Shown here one piece after another: positions 26,201 to 34,152 of a stretch of DNA of 45,279 nucleotides. The DNA is from Sphingobacteriales bacterium (GTDB lineage Bacteria; Bacteroidota; Bacteroidia; Chitinophagales; Chitinophagaceae): positions 1 through 45,279 of the forward strand of contig OMJB01000040.1 in assembly GCA_900299255.1 (NCBI GenBank), written 5' to 3'. Under the pieces are notes generated by a model. It ran no database searches, was not told where the DNA came from, and worked only from the letters and a program-made list of their open reading frames with translations. The first letter of the stretch is position 1. The number at the start of each line of letters is the position of its first letter. The translations under genes and the position numbers were made by a program.

Positions 26201-26818
26201 AAGGTCTGCTGCAGTTGCTGGGCCACCGTCACCCGCATATCCTGAACTGCCTGTACCCGCATAAGTTGTTTTAACACCTGCAGGAGTCACTTTTGTCACT
26301 TTGAAATTTCCCTGATTCGCTATATACAGATTACCCGCGCCATCCACACACAGTCCCGAAGGCGCTGTGATACCGCCTACAGCAAACGTGCTGATGATTC
26401 CCGATGAATTTACTTTTCTGATTCTGTTGCCTGAATACTCACTAATGAACACATTGCCCGAACCATCCACTGCAACGCCATGAGGGTTGTTAAGTGTTGC
26501 AGCTGTCGCATTGCCGCCATCACCCGTTGATGACGCTACACCGGTTGTTCCGGCAAAGAGGGTAATGATACCAGTTGGTGATACTTTTCTCACTGTATTG
26601 TTCACAATATCTGCTATATATACGTTCCCGGATGCATCCACGGCTGTGCCAAATGAACTCGCAACCAGAGCCGCAGTTGCAGCCCCGCCGTCTCCGGTTG
26701 AGCCGGAAACACCCGTACCAGCAAATGTGAAAATCGTTTGTGCTTTGATAGGATTCACATAGGTGAAAGCTGTTATGACAATAGCCAAACAGGTAATCCT
26801 TGTAAATATATTTTTCAT
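23222..26818 (-). CDS. T9SS type A secreted protein with NHL-repeat propeller and ten Ig-like units
   Basis: 1198 aa. The signal peptide ends near IKAQ (26). Residues 27-345 are an NHL-type beta-propeller with repeated GNVYIAD / GNLYIAN / VRKVSPTG motifs and FAGTGxxGxxGDGG loops. From 352 to about 1110 there are ten BIg2-like units of 70-80 aa, each opening with a GxxSGxxxVC or GxxTGxxxVC strand and closing with DTIxYTVxNxCG. Most units share the variant WGVTTGKASV or WSASNPSASV. The type A tail starts at KVFPNPSEGFFTL and ends SRIVIQ. A surface or released binding protein is likely; no catalytic residues were seen. It has a possible -7 box at 26847-26854. Confidence 0.85.
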   Translation of the reverse strand: MKNIFTRITCLAIVITAFTYVNPIKAQTIFTFAGTGVSGSTGDGGAATAALVASSFGTAVDASGNVYIADIVNNTVRKVSPTGIITLFAGTTGVASSTGDGGNATAATLNNPHGVAVDGSGNVFISEYSGNRIRKVNSSGIISTFAVGGITAPSGLCVDGAGNLYIANQGNFKVTKVTPAGVKTTYAGTGSSGYAGDGGPATAADLAGVTGVAMDPFGNLYIATYDDPHIRVVDFAGNINTFAGNGTVGFGGDGGAALSASFSEPYGCAVDRAGNVYVADPTDRRIRKIDIATGNISTIVGTGLSPYNGDNIAATAANVNPNHVIVAPSGDLYITDDFRIRVVSNCTGAPGVSPISGFLTVCESATIFLSDTAHGGAWSSSNSGVASVAPGGLVTGVSAGTADITFTKSNACGSTSVSVTVTVNPLPVVAGISGLDNVCVGSLITLTDPTPGGSWGVTTGKASVTPAGIVSGIAGGLDTIMYTLFNSCGSSSAVWPVTVNPLASAGVISGLVSVCIGSTIVLTDPVPGGTWGVMTGKASVAGGIVTGMTPGPDTITYTVTNVCGTATATMPVTVTLTPDAGTITGSSVVCVGFSTTFSNATPGGVFSASNGNATITSGGILLGVTPGLDTISYTVTLPCGTGVSTYVISVQSTPTAGVVSGPSVVCVGSNITLTSTVPGGFWNYSNTNASVVGGVVTGLVAGVDTIIYTVFNACGAASVNYPVTILDFPVAGTITGPTSVCVGSSITLTDAAPGGFWSASNPSASVVGGLTSGITAGIDTIRYSVSNLCGIATATYPINVVALPVSGTIVGPSVVCELASVSLSDLSPGGVWSTRGTHGSMTGGILNGLTAGLDTVVYTVTNICGTAVSTYPVSVNPLPHAGVITGPATVCRGANVTLGDTALAGTWSEFNGRATVLGPVVTGVTVGTDTIYYTVVNSCGTAVAKRLITVTDVPVVPAITGANHTVCVGATITLADALPGGVWGTSNGSASVTGGIVTGLSTGNVDINYTVTNACGSTSVTQTVNVITVPAPSAIGGKDSVCLDQMTTLFNSVGGGNWTTSNDNALIDATGVVVGNHVGLDTITYTVTNQCGTGFATVVVTIVPDVICYHVGVNPVEAATTELKVFPNPSEGFFTLNLVSDISETADVTITNMIGETVYSFQATTNKATDVKLNIPSGMYFITASANSGKYTSRIVIQ

Positions 26819-26846
26819 TCTCTCTCTTTTTAAACTAAATTATCTT

Positions 26847-26854
26847 CAAATTTA
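26847..26854 (-). promoter_or_regulatory. Candidate -7 box TAAATTTG, NHL protein gene
   Basis: Matches TAnnTTTG on the minus strand, 28 nt before the ATG at 26818. A proper -33 TTTG at 19-21 bp is missing. The rest of 26855-27052 is AT-rich and holds nothing recognised. Confidence 0.4.
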
Positions 26855-27052
26855 AACAAAAAACGCCTTATTTGTATATTAAAACAGGTTGTTTTTGACA
26901 AAATTCTGGTATGCTTTTCTAACAGGTTATTCACCGCAAGATTATATCATGCCAGTGCGTGATTTGATTAACTTTCAATTGCTAAAAAATGGAATAACTT
27001 ATTTATTCGCAAAAATTTAATGTAAGATAATATTCTCTGGCAAGATTTCAAA

Positions 27053-29083
27053 TTATTTCATCTCATCTTTTGCTTTCTGCAACCCAAATAACTGATCCCT
27101 TAGCCGGGCCGCCTCCATAAAATCCATATCTTTTGCCGCCTTGTCCATAGCTTTTTTGGCCTGTGAAATAAGCTTGTCCAGCTGGGCCGGTGTTTTGTAA
27201 GTCACCTCCTCCTCAGCTGCCAGCGATACAGCCTCATCCTGAATAGCGTAGCTATTATTTTCATCATACCCTTTTATATCCAGTACAGAGCCCTGAAGCA
27301 TGATTTCCTGCACAGACTTTTTGATGGTCATTGGCGTAATGCCATGCTGTGTATTGTAGGCTATTTGCTTTTCCCTGCGCCGGTTCGTTTCGTCCATCGT
27401 GCGGCGCATGCTGTCCGTTATCTTGTCAGCATAAAATATCACCAGTCCCGCCACATTTCGTGCAGCACGCCCTGCCATCTGGGTCAACGACCGCTCATCA
27501 CGCAAAAACCCTTCCTTGTCCGCATCAAGTATGGCCACCAGCGATACTTCCGGCAGGTCCAGCCCCTCCCGCAGTAGGTTCACACCCACCAGCACATCTA
27601 TATTACCCAGCCTTAGGTCTCTTAGTATCTCCACGCGTTCCAGTGTATCCACCTCAGAATGTATGTACTTCGATTTCACACTGATGCGCTTCAGGTATTT
27701 GTCCAGTTCCTCAGCCATTCGCTTGGTAAGTGTGGTTACCAGCACACGGTCACCCATTTTTATTCGCTTGTCTGTTTCATCCAGCAGGTCATCTATCTGA
27801 TTGATGCTTGGGCGCACTTCTATTGGTGGCTCTAGCAATCCGGTCGGCCGAACAATCTGCTCTGTCACTACCCCGCCACACCGCTCCAGTTCATACTTTC
27901 CCGGCGTAGCACTGATAAACAGCACCTGCGATAATTTGGTTTCAAACTCATAAAAATTCAACGGCCTGTTGTCCAGGGCCGATGGCAACCTGAACCCAAA
28001 ATCAACCAGCGTCATCTTCCTCGACCTGTCACCGCCATACATACCGCTGATCTGCGGTATCGTTACATGGCTTTCATCTACTACCAACAAGAAATCATCC
28101 GGAAAATAATCAAGCAGGCAAAAAGGTCTTGCGCCCGGCTTTCTGCGGTCCAGAAAACGTGAATAGTTTTCTATGCCGCTGCAGTAGCCCAGTTCCTGTA
28201 TCATTTCCAGGTCATAACTCACACGCTCTTTGATTCGCTGTGCCTCAACAAACTTCCCCATTCGTTTGAAATACTCTGCCTGCGCATTCATCTCATCCTG
28301 TATCTCGTAGATGATCTGTGTCATCTGATCCTTGGGTGCTATGTACAGATTCGCTGGAAAAATAGCAGCATTATCCATCCTCAGTATACGCTTGCCTGTG
28401 TCTGGCTCAAAACTTTCTATTTCCTCTACCTCATCACCAAAAAAAGTAATTCTATATCCGTAGTCTACATACGGCAGGTTAATATCCACAGTATCGCCGT
28501 TCACACGGAAAGTGCCTCTTGTAAAATCACCCTGGCTGCGGTTGTACAGCGAGTTCACCAGCAGGTGCAGAAAATGATTTCTTCCAATGTTGTCTCCTTT
28601 TTTAAACCTGATGATACTGTTCGAATATTCTGCAGGGTTGCCTATACCGTATATGCACGACACCGATGCCACTACAATAATATCACTCCTTCCGCTCAGC
28701 AGGCTCGATGTTGCCCGCAGCCTCAGCTTCTCCAGTTCTTCATTGATAGAAAGGTCTTTTTCAATGTAGGTATTAGATACCGGCATGTACGCCTCCGGCT
28801 GGTAATAGTCGTAATACGACACAAAATACTCCACAGCATTATCCGGAAAGAATTGCCTCAGTTCACCATACAGCTGCGCCACCAGAGTCTTGTTGTGTGT
28901 CAGCACCAGTGTAGGCTTCTGCACCTCCTGTATCACATTGGCTACAGTAAATGTCTTTCCCGATCCGGTAACCCCAAGCAGCGTCTGAAATTTTTCCCCA
29001 TTCCTGATCCCTTCACTCAGTTGGCGTATCGCCTCTGGCTGGTCTCCGGCAGGTTGGTACGGGCTGTGTATGGTAAAATTCAC
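27053..29083 (-). CDS. uvrB: Excinuclease ABC subunit B
   Basis: 676 aa, normal size. UvrB is the damage-verifying helicase-like subunit of nucleotide excision repair, acting with UvrA and UvrC. Landmarks: Walker A GVTGSGKT (38-45), beta-hairpin region YYDYYQPEAYMP (91-102), DESHVTIPQ (Walker B), ATPGKYE, the LLREGLDLPEV and QMAGRAARN helicase motifs, and a C-terminal UVR motif (AKDMDFMEAARLRDQL) that contacts UvrC. The start is GTG at 29083: the family N-terminus (FTIHSPYQPAGDQPEAI) begins right there and no in-frame ATG is close upstream. It is a lone housekeeping gene among minus-strand T9SS genes. Confidence 0.97.
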   Translation of the reverse strand: MNFTIHSPYQPAGDQPEAIRQLSEGIRNGEKFQTLLGVTGSGKTFTVANVIQEVQKPTLVLTHNKTLVAQLYGELRQFFPDNAVEYFVSYYDYYQPEAYMPVSNTYIEKDLSINEELEKLRLRATSSLLSGRSDIIVVASVSCIYGIGNPAEYSNSIIRFKKGDNIGRNHFLHLLVNSLYNRSQGDFTRGTFRVNGDTVDINLPYVDYGYRITFFGDEVEEIESFEPDTGKRILRMDNAAIFPANLYIAPKDQMTQIIYEIQDEMNAQAEYFKRMGKFVEAQRIKERVSYDLEMIQELGYCSGIENYSRFLDRRKPGARPFCLLDYFPDDFLLVVDESHVTIPQISGMYGGDRSRKMTLVDFGFRLPSALDNRPLNFYEFETKLSQVLFISATPGKYELERCGGVVTEQIVRPTGLLEPPIEVRPSINQIDDLLDETDKRIKMGDRVLVTTLTKRMAEELDKYLKRISVKSKYIHSEVDTLERVEILRDLRLGNIDVLVGVNLLREGLDLPEVSLVAILDADKEGFLRDERSLTQMAGRAARNVAGLVIFYADKITDSMRRTMDETNRRREKQIAYNTQHGITPMTIKKSVQEIMLQGSVLDIKGYDENNSYAIQDEAVSLAAEEEVTYKTPAQLDKLISQAKKAMDKAAKDMDFMEAARLRDQLFGLQKAKDEMK

Positions 29084-29181
29084 TGGCTGTTGAATATTAT
29101 TTGGTAAGCACTGGCTTGCATGAATTTGTTCTTATTCCGGCACTGCAAACTTCAGCAATTTAGCGGACATTAACCTTGCCG

Positions 29182-29214
29182 AAAATAAAATGCCCGCATT
29201 TGTAGCAGGCATTT
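29182..29214 (-). terminator. Terminator of the 1544-aa T9SS type B gene
   Basis: AAATGCC (29188-29194) pairs with GGCATTT (29208-29214), extended by GC/GC after one mismatch. On the minus strand it is followed by TATTTTC. It lies 21 nt past the stop at 29236. Confidence 0.65.
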
Positions 29215-29235
29215 AAACTATCATTGGCTATAGAG

Positions 29236-32200
29236 CTACCTCAGCAACGTCACATTACCCTTATGGCTCTGCTTCTGCCCGTCCTTAAACTCAGCATCTA
29301 TGGTGAAGATATACACTCCCTCCGGCTGTGGCACGTCGTTAAACTTGCCGTCCCAGCCCCTGCCATCAATGTTATTGGTCGCAAATATCAGCTGCCCCCA
29401 GCGATTGTAAATTTCCATCTTAAATGAGGTCAGCCCTTTAGCAAGTAAGTTCCGCGGCATGAAATAATCATTGCTTCCATCGCCATTGGGTGTAAACGCA
29501 TTCGGTATGTTCAGGTAACAGTCATTCAGCACTACTACACTATCTGTCGCTTCGCATCCGTCTACACTCACTTTCACAAAATAATGGCCTGGTTCCACCA
29601 CCTTAATCTCCCTTCCTGTCTGCCCCGTACTCCATCTAAAAACCGCATCCGGATTATTGTAATTCTGCCTGTCATACAATATGATTGGGTTGCCGCCCGG
29701 GCAAATGGATGTATCCTCACCGAGATAAACAGTTGGCTGGCCAAATATCCGCACAAACCTGCTGGCACTCGTATCCGGGCACGCCCTGTAATATGCTGAG
29801 ACCGTTACCGGATAGTACCCCGGCGCATCAAACACATGCATGATCGGGTTCACATTTCTTATCGAGTCTCCATCGCCAAAGTTCCACACCACGCTTTTCA
29901 ACCCTATGCTGGTATACCTGCCGGTAAAGGTGATCCCGGTCGACTTGCAGATAACGCTGTCGGTTACTTTAATGCTCACTGCACTTATAGAATCCACAGA
30001 GATCACTGCGCTGGCTGTATCGTGGCAAGGCACATAGTTGGTAACCGCTAACAAAACTTTATACACACCCGTATTCTTGTAGGTATGCGTTGCATCTGTA
30101 GTTACAGCTTCATATCCATCGCCAAACAGCCACCTGTACGTAAGTGATACCCCCGCCGATGTATTGGTAAATACTACCGGCTTGCCCTGGCAGAGGAAAC
30201 TGTCTGGCACCTCCGTGAACCCTGCATTAATCAGGTTATTCATGGTCACATTCTTGGTCAGGCTGTCAATGCATCGGGTGTTGTTAATGATCAGTTTTAT
30301 CGGGAATGTGCCTGGGCTGTGGTATACATGCACCGGGTCTGTAGCCGTACTGCTCCCTCCGTCACCAAACGTCCATATATACGTCAGGTCCGATGCAGGC
30401 CTCGAAGTATTGGTGCAGATCAGCGTATCACCCGCACACGCCTCATGTACTACAAAATCAAATCCGGGTATAATTGGCGGGGCTTTCAGCAGCACCGGCC
30501 CCAGCGCATTGGAAATACATACTCCAGCAGTTTTGGCAACAATATTTGAATAAGTTCCCTCACACAGCCCCGATAAAACAACAATACTGTCTGGCGGCAC
30601 CGTAAAGCTGAATCCAGGCTGCGGTACTCCATTAAAATCGTAACTGAACGTATCTGTCTGTCCGGGATGTACACCAAAAATTGTAATCGCCCCATCACAG
30701 AATCCGCACTTGGTCGGGTTCTTGAACGTATCTGTCCGTATGGTAAATGGTGGGGCTGTCAGGTTCACAGGCCCTAACGAATTCGATACACACACGCCGC
30801 CTGTCCGGGCTACAAAATTATCATACACCCCTGCACACAGCCCCGTAATGGTAATCGTACTGTCGGGCGGAATAACAGCAGTCACTACTGGCTGCGCCAC
30901 GCCGCTCAGCGTATAACTGATAGTGTCCGTCTGGCCCGGATGCAGCCCGTACAACTTGATCGTACCATTGCAGATGCCGCAATAATCCGGATTCGTATGT
31001 GATAACGCCCGCATAGTAAATGGTGGCACAGTAAGCGTCACAGGGCCCAGCGTGTTAGATGCGCAAACCCCTCCCGTTCGGGCCACAAAGTTGGCATAAG
31101 TTCCCGCACACAACCCTGTTATCACCACCTGGCTGTCAGGCCCTATGAAATGCACTACAGGTGCCTGAGGCACCCCTCCCAAGGTATAATTGATGGTATC
31201 ATTCTCTCCCGGGTGCAGTCCGTATAAAGTTATTGTACCGTTGCATATGCCGCAGTAATCCGGATTAGTGGATGATATAGCCCGCATGGTAAATGGCGGC
31301 ACTGTAAGGGTTACCGGCCCAAGTGTGTTAGACACACATACGCCGCCTGTCCTCGCCACAAAGTTAGCATACGTTCCAGCGCACAATCCAGTCAGGACTA
31401 CCTGGCTGTCTGTGCCTATAAATCGTACAACCGGCGGCTGTGGCACTCCGCCCAGAGTAAACAGAATAGAATCTGTCATTCCTGGGTGCAGCCCGTGTAT
31501 GGTAATCGTCCCATTGCATATACCGCAGTAGTCAGGGTTGGTAAAAGTCAGTGACCTCATGGTAAACGGAGGTGCTGTCAGCGTCACCGGCCCTAACCTG
31601 TTCGATACGCATGATGATCCTGCGTGAGCCACGAAGTTATCATAAGTACCTGCACACATCCCGGTGAGTGTAATGATACTGTCCAGCCCTACCACAGCAG
31701 GGAATGGAGGTTGCGCAATACCAAATTTAGTGTAAGTAATCGTGTCCACGCCCCCCGGATGCAGCCCGTACAGTTTTATCTCCCCATCACATAGGCCACA
31801 GTACGAAGGATTAGTGGAAGTCAGTGCCCTCATCGTAAATGGTGGCACACTAAGCGTCACAGGGCCTAGGCGATTGGAGACACACACACCCGCTGTTTTT
31901 GCAATAAAGTTATCGTAACTGCCTGCACACAGTCCTGTCAAAACCACTTGGCTGTCCGGCCCTATAAAGTGTATCACCGGTGGCTGCGCTATTCCCCCCA
32001 GCGTATAATTTATGGTATCCAGTTGGCCTGGGTGCAGGCCATACAAAGTGATGGATCCATTGCAAACACCACACCATACTGGATTAACTGACGACAGCGT
32101 GCGCATCGTAAACGGCGGATTAACCAGCGTGATGGGGCCCGCAGCCAGAGAAACGCAATACCCGTAAGTTGCTGTAATAGTGGTATATGACCCTCCCAGC

Positions 32201-33870
32201 AACCCTGTCAACGTTATCGTACTGTCAAAAGCTACGGTACTCACCACCAGCGGCTGCACTACTCCATTAAACCGGTATTTGATGGTATCCACCGTTCCCG
32301 GCAGCAAGTGGTATAGCTTTATCGTGCCGTCACTCGCACCACAGTAACTCGGATTGGTAAATGTCGGTGTCAGTGATATTGGTGTTGGTGCTGCAATAGT
32401 CACTGGTATGCTCATCTGGCACGATCTTGCCGCCGTCGAGAATATGAGCATCGTGTACGTACCCGGAGTTATACTGTCAATAAACGATCCAGTTACGCCG
32501 GTAAATGACTGCAACGTATCCCCCGGCAAAAATATTTTGATCGTCCATGGTGAGCCGCCACCGCTTGGTACAATATTGATGGCCGCCTGCTTGGTGCAAC
32601 TTGCCGGCGACAGCAACGTATAAGTAACCAAAGGAGCAGATACAATTGTAATAGTATAAGCTATTGTTTGCGTTCCAGAAAGCGGGCAGTTATTGTCCGT
32701 AAAAGTCACAAAAAATGTGTACACGCCTGGGGTTACGCCTGTAGATGTCCACGATATTGTACTGTGCGGATGGCGTGTACCGTTTCCTGTTGTTGTAAAA
32801 GTAAGCCCTGTCGGCAACCCTGTTGCAGTCACGGTAATGTTATTGGTTGTATCGGCCTCCGTTGGATTCATATAAATCGAAAACGGCCCCGAATTCTGGC
32901 ATATGTGAAAATGCGTAGAGTCATCTATAACTCCAGCTGTAGCAGAGTTAAGTTGGCCCGTCGGTGGTATATTGGTACAAGTCTGCACGAGAAAGGTCAT
33001 CTCTCGCTGGCTCGTACCCCTGAATACTCCTGCATGATACTCCTGTATGTTGTAAACCACCAGCGACCGCTGCAGCAGGTTGGGGTGAAATGCAATCTGC
33101 CCGGTATGCTGGTCAAACGACATCGTCGTAACTGCCAGCGGATTGGTCGCACTGTACCCTGCAAGGTAAGTAACTGCCGTGCCCGGCGCACTTGTGGTAG
33201 TTCCCGCCATGCCGGGCACGAGATAAAACATCAGGCTGTCTCCGTCTGGGTCTATCGCTCCCGGATTGTAGTTATCATTATTGTCCAGGCAAAAGAATGG
33301 CGTTGGTACATTCGTTAGTGTCGGGCTTGAATTGTGTGTAACTGTATTGTTCAGCGTATCTATCAGCTGAGTGTACGTAAGCGGTGTTGCAGAAATATTG
33401 GTGATCGAAACTGCACGCCCGGCAATCGAACTGCCCAGTTGTCCGGTAAACAAAAATCTCCAGTAAGCTGAAGTACCAGATACCGTATATACATTCGAGT
33501 AAACAAACTTTTTAATGCCGGGTATCGCAAATGCGGGGTTAGTACACTGCGTAAGTGCAGCATCTGCCGGGCAAACCGGCGTAACTTCTACACCTGTAGT
33601 TGGAGCCTCAATTGCCAGGTGTATTGTAGCCATGTAAGTGTTGCCATTATATATATACACCTCTGGCGAAGCACTGGGCAATGCGCTAAATGCGCATCCG
33701 GTACACCCGCAGTCGCCATAGGCAATCAGAGTTATTTTATAAGTATTGCCGCTGACCCAGGTATAAAATAAGTCCATCCCCACCAGGTGGTTAGCCAATG
33801 CCGGTAGGCTTATTAAAGCCAGCGAAACCGTCGCCAGCATTTGTTTGAAGTAAGAAAACCGGGCTTTCAT
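29236..33870 (-). CDS. Giant T9SS type B (gliding-motility C-terminal) adhesin-like protein with 91-aa repeats
   Basis: 1544 aa. Signal peptide to about 27 (SLPALA). An N-terminal domain (28-300; DLFYTWVSGNTY, YGDCGCTGC, PFFCLDNNDNYNPGAIDPDGD) is shared with the paralog upstream. A divergent repeat (about 498-585) precedes six near-identical 91-aa repeats (586-1131), each with NPxYCGxCNG, LYGLHPG, GLCAGxYxNF and GVCVSN, so four regularly spaced cysteines per unit. Three PKD-like domains follow (FGDGGSSTATDP, FGDGYEAV, FGDGDSIRN), then LGEDTSICPGG and the type B tail (PNAFTPNGDGSNDYFMP to the C-terminal KGNVTLLR, including EIYNRWGQ and GWDGKFND). Probably a surface-attached adhesin (inference). 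Confidence 0.88.
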   Translation of the reverse strand: MKARFSYFKQMLATVSLALISLPALANHLVGMDLFYTWVSGNTYKITLIAYGDCGCTGCAFSALPSASPEVYIYNGNTYMATIHLAIEAPTTGVEVTPVCPADAALTQCTNPAFAIPGIKKFVYSNVYTVSGTSAYWRFLFTGQLGSSIAGRAVSITNISATPLTYTQLIDTLNNTVTHNSSPTLTNVPTPFFCLDNNDNYNPGAIDPDGDSLMFYLVPGMAGTTTSAPGTAVTYLAGYSATNPLAVTTMSFDQHTGQIAFHPNLLQRSLVVYNIQEYHAGVFRGTSQREMTFLVQTCTNIPPTGQLNSATAGVIDDSTHFHICQNSGPFSIYMNPTEADTTNNITVTATGLPTGLTFTTTGNGTRHPHSTISWTSTGVTPGVYTFFVTFTDNNCPLSGTQTIAYTITIVSAPLVTYTLLSPASCTKQAAINIVPSGGGSPWTIKIFLPGDTLQSFTGVTGSFIDSITPGTYTMLIFSTAARSCQMSIPVTIAAPTPISLTPTFTNPSYCGASDGTIKLYHLLPGTVDTIKYRFNGVVQPLVVSTVAFDSTITLTGLLGGSYTTITATYGYCVSLAAGPITLVNPPFTMRTLSSVNPVWCGVCNGSITLYGLHPGQLDTINYTLGGIAQPPVIHFIGPDSQVVLTGLCAGSYDNFIAKTAGVCVSNRLGPVTLSVPPFTMRALTSTNPSYCGLCDGEIKLYGLHPGGVDTITYTKFGIAQPPFPAVVGLDSIITLTGMCAGTYDNFVAHAGSSCVSNRLGPVTLTAPPFTMRSLTFTNPDYCGICNGTITIHGLHPGMTDSILFTLGGVPQPPVVRFIGTDSQVVLTGLCAGTYANFVARTGGVCVSNTLGPVTLTVPPFTMRAISSTNPDYCGICNGTITLYGLHPGENDTINYTLGGVPQAPVVHFIGPDSQVVITGLCAGTYANFVARTGGVCASNTLGPVTLTVPPFTMRALSHTNPDYCGICNGTIKLYGLHPGQTDTISYTLSGVAQPVVTAVIPPDSTITITGLCAGVYDNFVARTGGVCVSNSLGPVNLTAPPFTIRTDTFKNPTKCGFCDGAITIFGVHPGQTDTFSYDFNGVPQPGFSFTVPPDSIVVLSGLCEGTYSNIVAKTAGVCISNALGPVLLKAPPIIPGFDFVVHEACAGDTLICTNTSRPASDLTYIWTFGDGGSSTATDPVHVYHSPGTFPIKLIINNTRCIDSLTKNVTMNNLINAGFTEVPDSFLCQGKPVVFTNTSAGVSLTYRWLFGDGYEAVTTDATHTYKNTGVYKVLLAVTNYVPCHDTASAVISVDSISAVSIKVTDSVICKSTGITFTGRYTSIGLKSVVWNFGDGDSIRNVNPIMHVFDAPGYYPVTVSAYYRACPDTSASRFVRIFGQPTVYLGEDTSICPGGNPIILYDRQNYNNPDAVFRWSTGQTGREIKVVEPGHYFVKVSVDGCEATDSVVVLNDCYLNIPNAFTPNGDGSNDYFMPRNLLAKGLTSFKMEIYNRWGQLIFATNNIDGRGWDGKFNDVPQPEGVYIFTIDAEFKDGQKQSHKGNVTLLR
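30478..32115 (-). repeat. Six tandem 273-bp repeats coding for 91-aa units
   Basis: Residues 586-1131 of the 1544-aa protein are six in-frame units of exactly 91 codons (6 x 273 = 1638 bp). Units 3-5 are the most alike (NPDYCGICNG in all three). The last unit (30478-30750) is the most divergent and matches the second unit of the paralog at 35422-35973. Confidence 0.9.
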
Positions 33871-34102
33871 ATAAGATTATAGCATTTCAATATCATCAAT
33901 TTTACGCCTAACTGGCAATCAAACTTTGAACATAACTCAAAAAAGCCTGGAAATTTAACCCTAATAAATTTATTCCGCCTACAATCCGCAAAAAAATAAA
34001 ACAGATTTAATCTAACTTCTTGCCCCATCCCGGCCCTTGGCTTATTAGACGCCTTTTCTTCTTCTTTCCTTTTTATCGTCGCCACATTATTAAAAGCCAA
34101 AA

Positions 34103-34123
34103 CCGTTCCGGTATACAGAACGG
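34103..34123 (-). terminator. Terminator of the 1156-aa T9SS type B gene
   Basis: CCGTTC (34103-34108) pairs with GAACGG (34118-34123), 9-nt loop. On the minus strand TTTTGGCTTTTA follows. It lies 29 nt past the stop at 34153. The 33871-34102 stretch upstream of the 1544-aa gene shows no clear full promoter. Confidence 0.6.
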
Positions 34124-34152
34124 CTTTGAACCTTCAAAATTGTATGACGCCG

